64,000 bases of DNA from Lanius collurio (taxonomy: Eukaryota > Chordata > Aves > Passeriformes > Laniidae): NCBI GenBank assembly GCA_020086605.1, contig JACBWW010000016.1, positions 2,938,315 to 3,002,314 of the forward strand. The letters are read 5' to 3'. A program made the position numbers and the translations under genes. Below are positions 1-11,130 of this stretch, piece by piece. The notes under the pieces are model-generated. The model searched no databases. It saw nothing but the letters and a program-made list of their open reading frames with translations, and was not told the DNA's origin. Every line of letters starts with the position of its first letter. The stretch's first letter is position 1.

Positions 1-211
1 GGGTTGTCAGGTGTCCTGTTTAGTGGATGTATTTAAGAAGTGTTAGATAATAACAGACAGTAATATGTAAACTATATAATGAAGCTAGAAGCCTGAAGCT
101 CTGATTTCATAATAAAATCTTTATGATAAGTAGTTGTTAGCTACTAAGTCTGCTATGGCTGGAGTCTGCTATAACTTTATAAAGCAGGTTTGAGAACAGA
201 AGTCTGCTCTG
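1..211. other. Unique AT-rich sequence, nothing recognised
   Basis: No open frame, splice-site pair or repeat signature is visible in this opening stretch. It is ordinary AT-rich non-coding DNA. Confidence 0.5.
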
Positions 212-305
212 TCCCAGATTTCCTCTGTGTAAAAGGGAGAAAATAGTAACCCTAGAACAGAGGGTGGTAAGAAAATAAATGTATTATAGATTCTGAGGCA
301 CTCCA
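212..305 (+). repeat. MIR-like ancient amniote SINE fragment
   Basis: The segment follows the 3' half of MIR-type SINEs in order. It has a cctc-type block followed by 'tgtgtaaaagggagaaaata' (MIR: ctgtaaaatgggnataata), then a 'gaggataaat'-like block (here 'aagaaaataaatgtatta'), then 'agattctgaggcactcc' (family form: agattgtgaggtgctc). The drift from the remembered consensus fits an insertion older than birds. It is a fossil with no coding role. A RepeatMasker run would settle the family name. Confidence 0.6.
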
Positions 306-1230
306 ATAACACACTCACATAACATGTTTAAGGCAGTTTAGGTGAGCTTAGGGAAACCCTAAAATAAATGTAGCTCCATTTTTTTAATGACCTGGAAGTG
401 TTTCCTATTAATGGAAACATAGCTGTACGTACCATAATGGTAAAGCATTGTATAATGCTATGGAAGAAAGGAAAGAAAATTAAATTCACTTTTCCATTCA
501 CTGAGTTCACTAAAGAAGGAAAAGAGAGGAAAGGAGAAAAATAATGCTTTTTATTTTCTTCTTATGCTCTCCATTCTTTCAAGTTACAGATGTTTTGTGT
601 TTAACAGGAATCTGCAGTAAAGGAGGATGAGAGTCACATCAGAAAAGGCACAGATGTGTAGATTTAAAGGGCATTATCTATTTTATAATCAATCTGTTGA
701 ACTTAAAACCAGGGTTTCATCAAGTGGATTTTCATTTAGCACTCAATTAACAAGCAGTTGCATTTCAGAAACTTGTAACTTTTCCTGCTCATTTTCTCTC
801 CCCTCAGAGTTTCACAGTGTGAATGAAGAGTGTAAACTTTTGTCAATAAAATACTACTTGAGAGCTCAGGAGGAGTTTCTTGCCCAGGTTGGCTGCTGGG
901 AATCTTCATAAAGAGCCATCCAGGAGAGGAATATTAATGCCAAGCTTAAACCCAACAGCAACATTGCAGTGATTTGTCTCAGGAGCTGTTGAGATGACTT
1001 TCCATGGGTGAATAATTAACAGCACGTGTTAACTGGATAAGCTAATTCAAGAGCAATGCTCGTTATTTTGGACACCTGAGCAGTGAGGTCTGGTGCCACA
1101 GAGGCCACCGGCCTTCCTTTCTCCAGTTCTTTTCCTGGACTCCCTCTGCATACAGCAAACATCAGTGGTGCTTGAGTGCTCACTGTGGACTGTGAAACTT
1201 GGAGCCAAATTAAAAATTTGCTCGAGTAGA
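306..1230. other. Unique non-coding stretch
   Basis: One ATG-initiated frame of 94 codons (627-911) lies here. It is serine-rich with no recognisable domain and no good splice-site pair, so I treat it as a chance frame. Nothing else stands out. Confidence 0.5.
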
Positions 1231-1286
1231 TGGAATATTTTAGTGTGCATTTACTAAATGGAATATTTTAATGTGCATTTACTAAA
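1231..1286. repeat. 28-bp tandem duplication (two copies)
   Basis: Copy 1 (1231-1258) and copy 2 (1259-1286) both begin 'tggaatatttta' and end 'gtgcatttactaaa'. They differ by a single G/A change. This is a recent head-to-tail duplication, probably by replication slippage. The second copy supplies the ATG of a chance 116-codon frame (1258-1608). Confidence 0.95.
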
Positions 1287-4171
1287 AGAAATTTGGAGAT
1301 TTGCAAATCTTTGCTGTGTAGTAAATACGAAAAAAAGAAGAGGAAAAAAATTCCCTTGCTACCCATTTAGATACGATCAAGGAAGGTTTAAAGTAGGGAT
1401 AAAAACCATTATCAGCTGTTCTATTGTGACAACACAGTCACTTAAACCTCGGTATGACTGGAATGAAAAGCTGCAGATAATAAGGATGCTCTCTGTCACC
1501 ATAAAGGAGGAATATGCTGACAATTTTATGGAATTCAGGCTGACTGCCTATCAGCTGAGGAATGCAATAGGTATTTCAAACCAGCATGAAATTTATATAG
1601 ATACTTAATTGGAGCTACTGTTGCTTGTTCCTCAAAAATAATGTACAGCTTGTGCCCTCTAAGTATTCTGGGATGGATCTTTCCAATTTTTCCTGTTCAA
1701 ACTGTTTCTCTGTGTATAAATAGAGCACTTAATTATAAGTTATGCTAAATGGCTCAAGTTTCAGTTGTCTGGGGATCTCAGCTTTACTATCAAAAGGAAA
1801 ATACATAAAGATGACATATGTATGAGGCATGGAAGATCCAAGTAAGTATTCTAAAAATAGAATCAAAATTAATACTTCTAATTAAAACAAACTATTTTTG
1901 AAAGGCTTGAGAAGGATTCAGTCAATGTATGATCTGATCTAAGAGGCAATATCTTCTGTCTTATCTTCCTGAATGCCCTAGAAATTAATGCATCTTATGG
2001 ATTTATTGACATTTCAAATAATAATGAATATTTGAAGTCTAAGGACTGCAAACATTTAGTTATTCTGACAAAAACGTCTCATAAGAAATAACAGAAAGTG
2101 GACAGATGATATACTAACATGTAACATCACTATTTATGAAGTACTGCTGAAGATTACAGCATTAAAAAGTTGAATGCAGTACAAACTCTTTGCCATCTTG
2201 ACCCAGCTGCAAAGAAAAAAATTAGGCAAAAGAAGATAATAGAGCTGGAAAACAATCAAAATGAAATGTTTGACAGGTGTTAGTCCAAGAGGCTCAGGCA
2301 CAATGAGGAGGACTAGAGCAGAGCTACTGGAGTTCCTCCTACTCAAATACCTTCTGAGCATCTGAGAAGGCTCCAGCTCTGCTGCCTGCCACGCTCAGAC
2401 AGGGGACATGAACTTAGGTATATTGCTTTTCCAAATTAAGTGATATGGAGTATTTGAGAATAGCTTTCTCTTAATCTTTCCTATTTAAAGTGCTCCACTT
2501 TGCAAAAAATAATGAATTATTCATTGGACAAGAAAAATAGAGAAAGTAAGAACTCTGAACTGAGGCATCAATTATTCATGCAACTTTAGATCCCATGACT
2601 TTGAGTTGAGAGGTGAATAGTAGTCAAAAGTTTTTGATAAAAATCTCCTCAAGGATTAACTTTTTCATATCTTTGTCCTAACTGCATACATTAGATGTGA
2701 AAATTATCTCATTATTTGGACAAAAAAAAAGACAAGATCATATAGTAAAAATATACTTTTGTACCATCACTTTCTCCACTCTTCCCAAAAATGTGCTTTT
2801 TACTCTCTTTTATTCTTAATAATGTTAAATCTTTCTATGCTGACTTATCACTTCCCAAATTCCTGTACATCATTTCATAATTGGGTTTCTTTTCCAGTTA
2901 TGGACATTACAAATTTAACTGTATGGCTGGCTTAAAACAAAGCTTTGAATCTGAACTGAATCAAACCTTACAAGAAGTTTCTTTAATGGAAAATGAACAA
3001 ATGAAAATAATCCACAGCTGAGAATTTGGTTTAGGTCCTGTTTTTCACAGGCTTGCTGCAGTTTCCCAGCCTGACAGAGCTCCATGGAATCTGTTAGCCA
3101 GGGTATTATAAAGGAGAATCTGTTCTTGCAGTCAGTCTCATTGTACAAATTTACCATTCCCTTAAGCTGTGGCTTAGTTATCAACCCAAATGTGGTGTGC
3201 ATGGGAAGTTCAAGTGACAAAGGCCTTTGTGATGTGATCTGAACACACACCAACTTTCTGCATGTGTTTTGTAATGCTGGTTCAACGGTCTATGACTTAA
3301 GAAGGATTAAAAATGTATATAAATATCTGTTAGTAGTAGCACAACATCTGTAAAATGTTAATATGCATTTTAAGGTGCATTCACAGGACATTATGAATGT
3401 TAAATAGGTGACAGTAGATGCCTTTATAAAATATTAATCGCTCACTCTGGATTTGATTATGCTGTAAGCTGCTCAGGAGCCATCAACAGAAAGTGAATAG
3501 AGTTATCAAGGTTACAGTAAGCTGTTCATAAGGAAATGTGCAAGTTTAAAATTAAGTACTGGATGTCATGACTAAAAGTTGACAAGCTACAGTTAGACAA
3601 TAAACTGCAGTCTAATCCAGAATAGCCCCCTGAGGTGTTCCATCTTTCTTTGAAATATGGCATAAGGAGCCCTTGTATCAAATTTTCAGCCTTTGGAGTA
3701 CAGCAAAATGAAATTGTATCCATCACAAATCCCCTAATGAGTCTTTGAGGAAACATATGCAGTGAGTTTGAAAACATAATTTTGAAAAATCAAGAATTAT
3801 TTCTGTTGTTAAATGGATGATTGGTGTCCTACATGTCATTGTGATACTGACAAAACAATTCAAAATACAGAATTTTTCAAATGTGAATTAATATCTTCTC
3901 TTTATCCAAGTCTGATGAATAAGTTTTAGATATCAATTTTCTAACTCTATATAAACTAATTCTTTCTGCTCCTTCAAACAAGCAATACAAATTACAACAT
4001 AATTTGCTATTTTTAAATCTTTCTTTCAGTTTTCCTGACTTGAAAGTGATAGGCTGCAGAGGAATTTCAGATATAAATATTAAAGGAGCAGTGTTAAGAT
4101 GAAAAGAAATGGTAATATCAGTTCATATTTAATTAGGAGACAAATCCAGCTCTTATTATACAGACATATAA
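1287..4171. other. Unique AT-rich non-coding stretch
   Basis: Contains a 116-codon plus-strand frame ending at 1608 and minus-strand frames of 112 codons (2915-3253) and 83 codons (3526-3777). None has recognisable domains or convincing splice context. No interspersed repeat is recognised. Confidence 0.5.
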
Positions 4172-4265
4172 CCATGGTTTAGTGGAGGGCTTGGCAGGGC
4201 TGGGTTAATGGTTGGACTCTAAGATCTTGGAGATCTATTTTTCCAACCTAAACAATTCTGTGATC
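4172..4265 (+). mobile_element. CR1 LINE 3'-end fragment
   Basis: The order 'atggtttagtgg', 'ttggcagggctgggttaatg', 'gttggactct', 'gatctt', 'ttccaacctaaa', 'attctgtgat' matches the last ~95 bp of avian CR1 elements, including the degenerate terminal octamer. Only the untranslated 3' tail is present, the usual 5'-truncated form of CR1. It has no coding capacity. Confidence 0.88.
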
Positions 4266-7200
4266 ACAGTTTAGGAACAAGACTGACAACTGACTCATAC
4301 TCTGGAGAATACTTCTGATTGTATTGCTCTTTGTGCTCTTCTGTGGATTCTGTGGTCTCCTGGGAACTTAAACCTTGTTGATTTCTGTGTAAAAATGATG
4401 GCTTGGTAACATCAGAAACTGAATTTTTACTTAAAATTCCTCAAATGGTGCCTGTAGTGAAAACTTGGCCACACTGTCCCACAGATGATCTCCAAACTGA
4501 AGCAGGAGGGACCACTACTGAAAAACCAGGTTGTCTGCTTCTGCACACGCACTTGGCTTTTGCCATGTCTGCAGAAACTTCCATTACACTGGCAAAATGA
4601 TTGGGAAAGCATCAGCAGAGTCTGATGTGTAGATTCTTGTCCTGAAGAAATATCAGAAGTGTCAGAAAGACCACTAAAATACTCAAAGCAAGTAAGTGTT
4701 CTAAATCTCTCTGAAATCCAGCGTCATCTGGACATCTAATTTTCCTGGACTCCTGTAAAACTTTAAAATCACTTCATATACAGAATCTTGGATACATTCT
4801 CTTATTTTTTGCTGCTACAAAAAAATAGCCAGTGTTGCAGCACTGTTAGGATTGCCTTATTTTAAAATCTATTGTTTTGTGAGACTGGCTGGCAGTAAAG
4901 TCCTAGAACATTTACTGTCTTTCCTTCTTCCTATGGATACATTGGGAAAGAAGTAACATTTGTAGAGGAGCTGGACAGCCCAGCTCTTCTACAGTGTTCA
5001 AATCAGGAAATCCTTGACATAAAAATTGTTGGAATTTGGGGAGCACCTATGTATGAAATATAGTTCTTCCATTCTTTTATCTTCTGGCCATTTTTCTTGT
5101 ACCTGTAAAGAGATGATTTTTGATGTTAATTGAACCTTTGTTTTGGCCCAGCAGGGTTATTATTGTCTTCCTCCCTTTTGTTCTTCTTGCATCTATAAAA
5201 CCAAGTAATTTAAAAAAAAACATTTCTTCCTGGCTGTTTAATCCACCATCCTTATAACAGACACTGTAGGACCAAAATGTTACCTGAAGTACTAAATGAA
5301 GGAATTCACTGTGACTTTCAAATTTTCTCTCTCCTGTAATGATTTAATATTTCTTTTCTTTTTTTTTTTTTTATAGCAATGTTTTTGGTTTTTTTCCTCC
5401 ACCTAAAATTATGCAGCTGGCAAAACCTAAAATAACAATAAGCTGTTGGGGATCTGGATCAGGATCTGGATTCACATCTGCTGATGCAAATCCTTACAGC
5501 TCCACAGTCTTCAACAGATATGTACAAACAGTCCTGACAGGGACATCCTGGTTATGTCTGCTTAATGGGATGTACAGCTCGCAGGAGGAGAGTCTCTTCT
5601 GCTCTGAATGCCATGGTTGTTTCTATCCTATTGAAATGTTCATGAATGATACTCAATTAGAATTACTTAAAAAGTACTTCTGTTGGTAATTGTCTGACAT
5701 AGGAAAAGCATCATAGAATTGCTTACAGGCACTGTATTTCCAGAACTATTTTAATATTTCTATTAATGAGTGGAGAAAAGATTTCTTTAAAATATGTATT
5801 TTAGTGTCTTGATTTGTAACAATGGTGGGCAAGTAATCTGCCAGGATTAAAAGGTAAATAGTGAGCTACATTCCAGTTCTATTAAACTCAGACAGGCCCT
5901 TAGCTGCTCCAACAAAATCTTATCAATTTTCTGATTGTTTTGATTGCTTATTTGTTCCAAAATGACCTTCAATAAGCATTGCTTTCCTTCCCATCTACTC
6001 AAACAGAGAGAGGGCAGTAAGAACATGGCTGTCAAATATCTGTCACAACAGATTTATTGTACTGCTTAAACCTGTTGAAGTAGATTTTTTTCTCATACTC
6101 TCCTATAATCTGACCCAGGGGTTAAACTCTCAAGCATAATACTTTTTTTTCCTTTTTCTTCTTGACAACTTACATGAAACAATACAGGTGTGAGTCAAAT
6201 CTCTGGGGCACTGTCTGAATGAGTATGAAGCTTCTTACTGCTGGTGGAACTGGCTTTAAAATTTACCTGGCTCCAGGTATTTTCCTCAGTTGATTAAAAA
6301 AAACAAAGTTAAATCCCATTTTATCTCATGATTCAATTCTGTAATAAAATTGATGCTTCACACAGGATTTGCTAAAATCACAACACATCTCTTGAGCTCA
6401 ATTTGCAATCCAGCCCAAGTGGGATAGATTTTGGGAGTTTTTCCTGCCCTTCCAGCCCCTCCTCTGTCAAGGAGGCCTGGTGCAGAAACAAACCTCTGCC
6501 AGATTAGCACAGGAAAATCTAACTAAAATCCCTACACTAGTGTATAAATTGTTTTTCCTCTATAAACCCAAGATAACATAGTGAAAGGTAAACAAAATCC
6601 TATCCAAACAACAGAGTTGTGTTTACAATTAACTGAAATCTGCCATTATTCTTTGTTAAAATTTGTTCAGCTATAATCATCAAGGGTTTATAAAATACAA
6701 CTCCTTCTGAGATGTAAATTTAATTCCATTTTCCCTTGTTCCAAGCATCCATTGCATTTAGTAACTTTTAAAGACTGTCAATCTGCAGAAACTCTTGTGA
6801 AACTGTTATTTAATTTCAGGAGAATGATAACGTAGGGTAAACTCACCAGGGGTCATTAGCACAGCTACCTGGGGGTTAGCCCAGCTGCCACATTGCTGAA
6901 ATTTGTGGAAGTTGTTTTGCAATGTGCTAAACCACATAAAATGTTAACTAATGTGATCTTCCAAAGACTCTCAATGGCAGGCAGCAGCAAAAGTTCAAGT
7001 TTACATTTGCAACTTTGATATTCTTTAGAATGATTCTGGAATGCAACGTGGTGAGCTACTGAGAACTGCTTGATTTTCTTCACTGGTTTGCTGCTCTTCC
7101 TCAGCAGCCAGTAGCAATCTGCCTCTGAGAGACCAATGTTTGGGGCTCTTTTTTGCCAGTGGAAGGGTTTCCAGGAAGTACAAGAAGGGTAACAGTGCCA

Positions 7201-8538
7201 ATGGCTACCAAATGATTGGATTTCTGCAAACATGATTGCCCTTTCCAACCAGATTTTGGAAGAAGTGACGAGTGCCAATTTGTCCAGGATATTGAGTGCC
7301 TGGATGGTATCTGGAAATTTAACAAATTGTCAGCTGACAGTGTGCTTCCCAGTGCACGTGTAACACGAGCAGTGTCCTGTAGTGTGCATTTTGAATGAAA
7401 GGGAGCTTGCAAAACATAGTTACAGAACATAAAAGAAAAGGGGGAAACAGCAACATAGATGGGAAAGCAAATCCTGACCTTGTAAGATAACAAGGGCTAG
7501 GATGCTTCACCTAGCCCCTGGAATGGGATGCATTAGCACTGTGTTTGGGTGGGCTGGTGAGCCCTTAGAAGAATAAAAAGCTATATGCATTTCAGTGATT
7601 TTACACCAGGTTTTGCACTTAAAAGAAATGAATCCTTATGTTTCAGAAAAGCTGGTTCATATCACACAAAATCACAATGAATCTCTTCTGGGGCATAGTC
7701 CATGTAGGACCTGCTGAGCAGCCTTTATGTGCCCCAGCTATCCTGGAATGAGGGGCAGGAAAGCTGCCAGAGCTCTGCAAAGGCTCATTTATCCTACTGA
7801 GAAGCAACAGGGTTAATTAGCTGAGGCACATCTCGCTGCTGAAGCAGGGACACTATTTCTGTAATCTGAACTCCTTTGCTGCTGTGCTGGGTGTGTGCGT
7901 CCCTGTAGGACACAGCTGGGCACGCTGCAGGGTTGCACTTTGGAGGGAATGGATTCACAAGAGAGTGAATAACTGAATGTTTACAGCAGAAGGAGGGGGT
8001 TTTGACACCTGACTTGGGGGTGCACTGCAGGACCTTGGAAAAGACAGCAGTGCCATTGTCCTGGTAACTCTGCCAGCCCCTGGACTCAAGGACTGTCTTA
8101 CACCAGGGATTGCATTTTCTGGAGCTGTGCACACATGCACTTTGCTCTCCCACTCCTCTCTTTCCCAGCCTATTCCCTCACTCATGCACTGGCCATGTCA
8201 CACTGTAGGTGCCTACCAGAGCAGTTAATCCTGTGTCTTATCAAAAGCTTCTGAACTACCAAACCTAATGGTATCCACTGAAAATGGAAACACCAATGAA
8301 CCTAAAATTAAATTTGTTACTCCCATTAGGACCGCTACTCAAACATTTTTTACACACCTACACACCAAGTATAAATTAACTTTTAAAGGCAATTTTAGGT
8401 TCCTTATAAAAGGTGTAATTAGAACAAGGATCACTAAGGTGGATTTGACAGCAGTTTGGTTCGCTTTACTCACCTTATAGAACTTCATGTGATGCCTTAG
8501 GTTTTAACTTAAAACTTTAACTTATATTTTTCAAATCC
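4266..8538. other. Unique non-coding stretch
   Basis: No gene is supported. A poly-T tract followed by TATAG (about 5359-5375) resembles a 3' splice site, but no donor closes an exon downstream. Minus-strand frames of 137 codons (6865-7278) and 130 codons (7101-7493) overlap each other in different frames, match no family I know, and are judged chance. The 8268-8480 frame (70 codons) is likewise unsupported. Confidence 0.5.
5450..5473. repeat. 12-bp tandem duplication
   Basis: Two adjacent copies of 'ggatctggat' plus two bases (5450-5461 and 5462-5473). Read in the 92-codon frame at 5411-5689 this gives a Gly-Ser run, which is a by-product of the repeat. Confidence 0.85.
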
Positions 8539-8768
8539 TGTACTGCCCAGTGTGTAACTCTGGAGTTTCTTGTAGCCTGGTAACTTCTGCTGTCTCAGGC
8601 TGGGTAGACACAGCAAAGCCTCTCCAGGCCTGCTCTTCAAGGACACCCAGACCATCCTAGGCCCAAAAAGTCAAAACCAAAAGCCTCTAAGGGTTTTGAG
8701 GGGAAATTACATCATTCACTGAAGTTTTAATTGGAGATTTAACCCTGATATGCAAATGAACCAAACCC

Positions 8769-8775
8769 ATAAAAG
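8769..8775 (+). promoter_or_regulatory. LTR TATA-like box
   Basis: 'ataaaag' preceded by 'ccc' sits ~95 bp upstream of the LTR polyadenylation signal, where the retroviral U3 core promoter is expected. Confidence 0.55.
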
Positions 8776-8864
8776 TGTGAAGAACTCATGGCGTGTCGTC
8801 CATCTTGGGGTCCATCTTGGCAGTGGCCTCTGGCTCCCCAGGGGGTACCTTTGAAGGCCTTTCA

Positions 8865-8870
8865 AATAAA
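8865..8870 (+). terminator. LTR polyadenylation signal AATAAA
   Basis: Canonical hexamer inside the LTR, followed by a T-rich region ('tgcttttattcc') as expected for R/U5. Confidence 0.6.
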
Positions 8871-8933
8871 TACCTGCTTTTATTCCCTTACTCCTGTCTA
8901 GTCTCTGTTTTTAAGTGGCCTCTTAAGGCATCA

Positions 8934-10779
8934 GGTGTAGCAGGTGGAGAAATCATAGTCTGTTTGTCTGTAGTGGTATTTTCTACATTAGGAAAGATGC
9001 GAAGTAAATATTTCAAATCAACCAGACTTTCCAACTGCCATCTTCCCCCAAAACCAAATATGAGAAATAGATGTAGAAAACATGCTGACACGTAAAGAAA
9101 ATTGGAAATACAGGAGAGCTTAAGCTGTAAACTGACACAGTGTCTGAAAACTGCTTTAGTGCTTTCTGCTGTAAACTGCTTGTTTGCAAAGCTATTAATG
9201 CAATGTTCACTTGATTATTCCCAGGACTTCTGTACAGCACCAACACTGACAATCCCTTTTTGTTGTTGTTATTGGTTTTTTGTGTTTTTTTTTTCTACTT
9301 GGGCTGGAATTTTAATTAGAATAATCTTGTTTGGAAGAATTGGTGCTCACATGTTGAAGTACAAAATTAGTTTTGTATAAACTGTGTAGTCTATTTGATA
9401 GTGTTGTCAGAACAGCATTTTATGGAGTGTCCTTCATGAGGCAATTTGGCACACTACGCAGCACATGAAAATTTAGTGGGTATTTTATAGCACACAGGAC
9501 CCAAGTAAGAAAGGAGGCAGAGATTGTAAGATAGATGGAGCTGCAGAAATAAAAGAATTACTATGAACTGTGGCAAAACAGGGTCAAGGGACAAACAAGG
9601 TCAGGTTTGGAGAAGAATTAATGGGTGAGAGAAGAGATGGATCTGAGATCTGACTTACACTGAAATGTATAACCAGCTGAACAAATTGAAGAATTTTGCA
9701 GTGCTCTGTGTGTCAGCAACTTCCTTTTGCAAATCTAAGAGCCATTCATTTCTAAGAAACTCAGGTTAAATCCCCTGCTAGGCTAAATAGTACAATTCCA
9801 TTGATTGCAATGGGACTATTCCAGTTTACCCACTGATGATCTGACTTGCAGTTTTTCCTGGTAAAGAGATCAGAGGCCCTTTTTTAATATTGAAAATGTC
9901 AACAACTTGCATCTCTCTCTTTCTTTCTTTCTCTCCATTTCACTCTATCCCATATACACAAACAATGATAAAGAAGGCTGTTCTACTGAACAGCTTTCTA
10001 TCACCTAGTTTACTCTAAAAGATTAAAAGAATTGTCAGAAATCTGAGGTGGGAGAAAAACAGAATGAAATATGTCCTAGCTGAGTAATGCCTCTGGCTCT
10101 TGGAAGAGTTTCTGTCTAGAAACAAGGATAGAGTCAGAGCAAGGTCAGTCTGGTCCAGCCCCTTGTGGTTGTGATGGTGGTGACCAACCTCTGCAGGAAC
10201 ACGGGCAGACCAGAGGCCTGAGCAAGCACACAGCAGTGTGCCCTCTGAATATTCTTCTGCCTTTGAGGGATTTCTCAAAGCTTAAAAAAAGCATATTAGA
10301 TATATCCTGAAGCCGAGATCTTTGGTTTTAGTGGGACTCATGGAATTTCTTTAGTAATTTTTGTCCATTGTTTTTCAATCCATGTAGTATTTTAGCTTCT
10401 GCTGACTTCTTTGGAAAGAAATTTGTAACTTAACTACTACATAGCTTAAATACACGTTATATGAAGAAATATCTCACCATTCTACACTATGCAAAGGTGT
10501 TTGATCTGATCCCAGCCCTGCAAATTTATTTTATTTCTTCCCTTCTCTCTTCCTTCCCCCTTTGTATTGGAAGCAGCAGTGAACAATCAATGTCTATTCA
10601 GTCTCCTTTCCACTCACAACATTACAGGACTCTCTCTATTCAGCCTTCAGTTGTCTCTTTCTCAAACAGAGAAATACTAATCTGCTCAGTTGTTCCTTTT
10701 ACAAAAGCAGTTCCATGCATCTGATTCATGCTCCTATAGCCTTTCCCCGTGCCTTTTCCATCTCCACAGTGTGCTTTTG
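8934..10779. other. Unique non-coding stretch
   Basis: Contains a short CT-rich tract around 9911-9936 (TCTC then TTTC steps) and a T-run near 9285. No exon or known repeat is recognised. Frames of 87-92 codons here lack support. Confidence 0.5.
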
Positions 10780-11130
10780 GAGAGGAAGCAGGCTCTGTTT
10801 CATGCACTGGCATTATAGCATTGTCTGTCCCAGTCTTCATTACTTTTCAATAATTTCTAACTTTAAGTTTGCTTTCTAACCACTACTGAGCACTGAGCTG
10901 ATGTTTTCACAGAGATATTTGTTGTAATATGAAAAACTCCTTCCTATGTGACTGTCAGTTGGAAGACTATAATTCCATAATGATGTTGAGATAGTTTTTC
11001 TCCTGGCTGTATCATTTTCACTTTCTTGCACTGAACTTCATCTGTGACTTTGTCACTAAGGAACTTTCCTTCCCGGGGTCCTCTGCAGTTCTTCAGCAGC
11101 CAATGCTTGACATCCATCCATTGTTAGACA
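10780..11130 (-). mobile_element. Ancient CR1/L3-type LINE relic (antisense)
   Basis: In antisense, the order of blocks follows old amniote CR1/L3 elements: 'ggcattata', 'gtttgctttctaaccac', 'gagcactgagctgatgtttt', then 'cactgaacttcatctg', 'actttgtcac' and 'ctctgcagttctt'. In the family these correspond to 3' pol sequence read backwards (ggcattataa, gtttgcttt...accac, cactgaactgatg, ttgaatttcatctgcca, ctgcagctcttcacag). It is heavily decayed and has no open frame. The ends are approximate. Confidence 0.62.

Larger units (their letters stand above)
8539..8933 (+). mobile_element. Solo endogenous-retrovirus LTR, plus strand
   Basis: The segment has LTR architecture. There is an upstream U3-like region, a TATA-like box 'cataaaag' (around 8769), and about 95 bp further a polyadenylation signal AATAAA (8865-8870). 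A pyrimidine-rich R/U5 follows, ending near 'ggcctcttaaggcatca'. Flanking sequence shows no primer-binding site, gag or pol, so this is a solo LTR left by recombination. The 5' boundary could be 8539 or 8551 (both start TG). No target-site duplication could be matched, so both ends are approximate. The ~100-codon frames on both strands at 8793-9095 overlap it and are not genes. Confidence 0.72.

Noticed and set aside
1258..1608. 116-codon plus frame starting in the duplicated 28-mer
   Set aside because: No homologous family recognised, no Kozak or splice context, and its start exists only because of the duplication.
6865..7493. Two overlapping minus-strand frames (137 and 130 codons) with donor-like sites nearby
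   Set aside because: Different frames over the same DNA, no known domain, no acceptor pairing.
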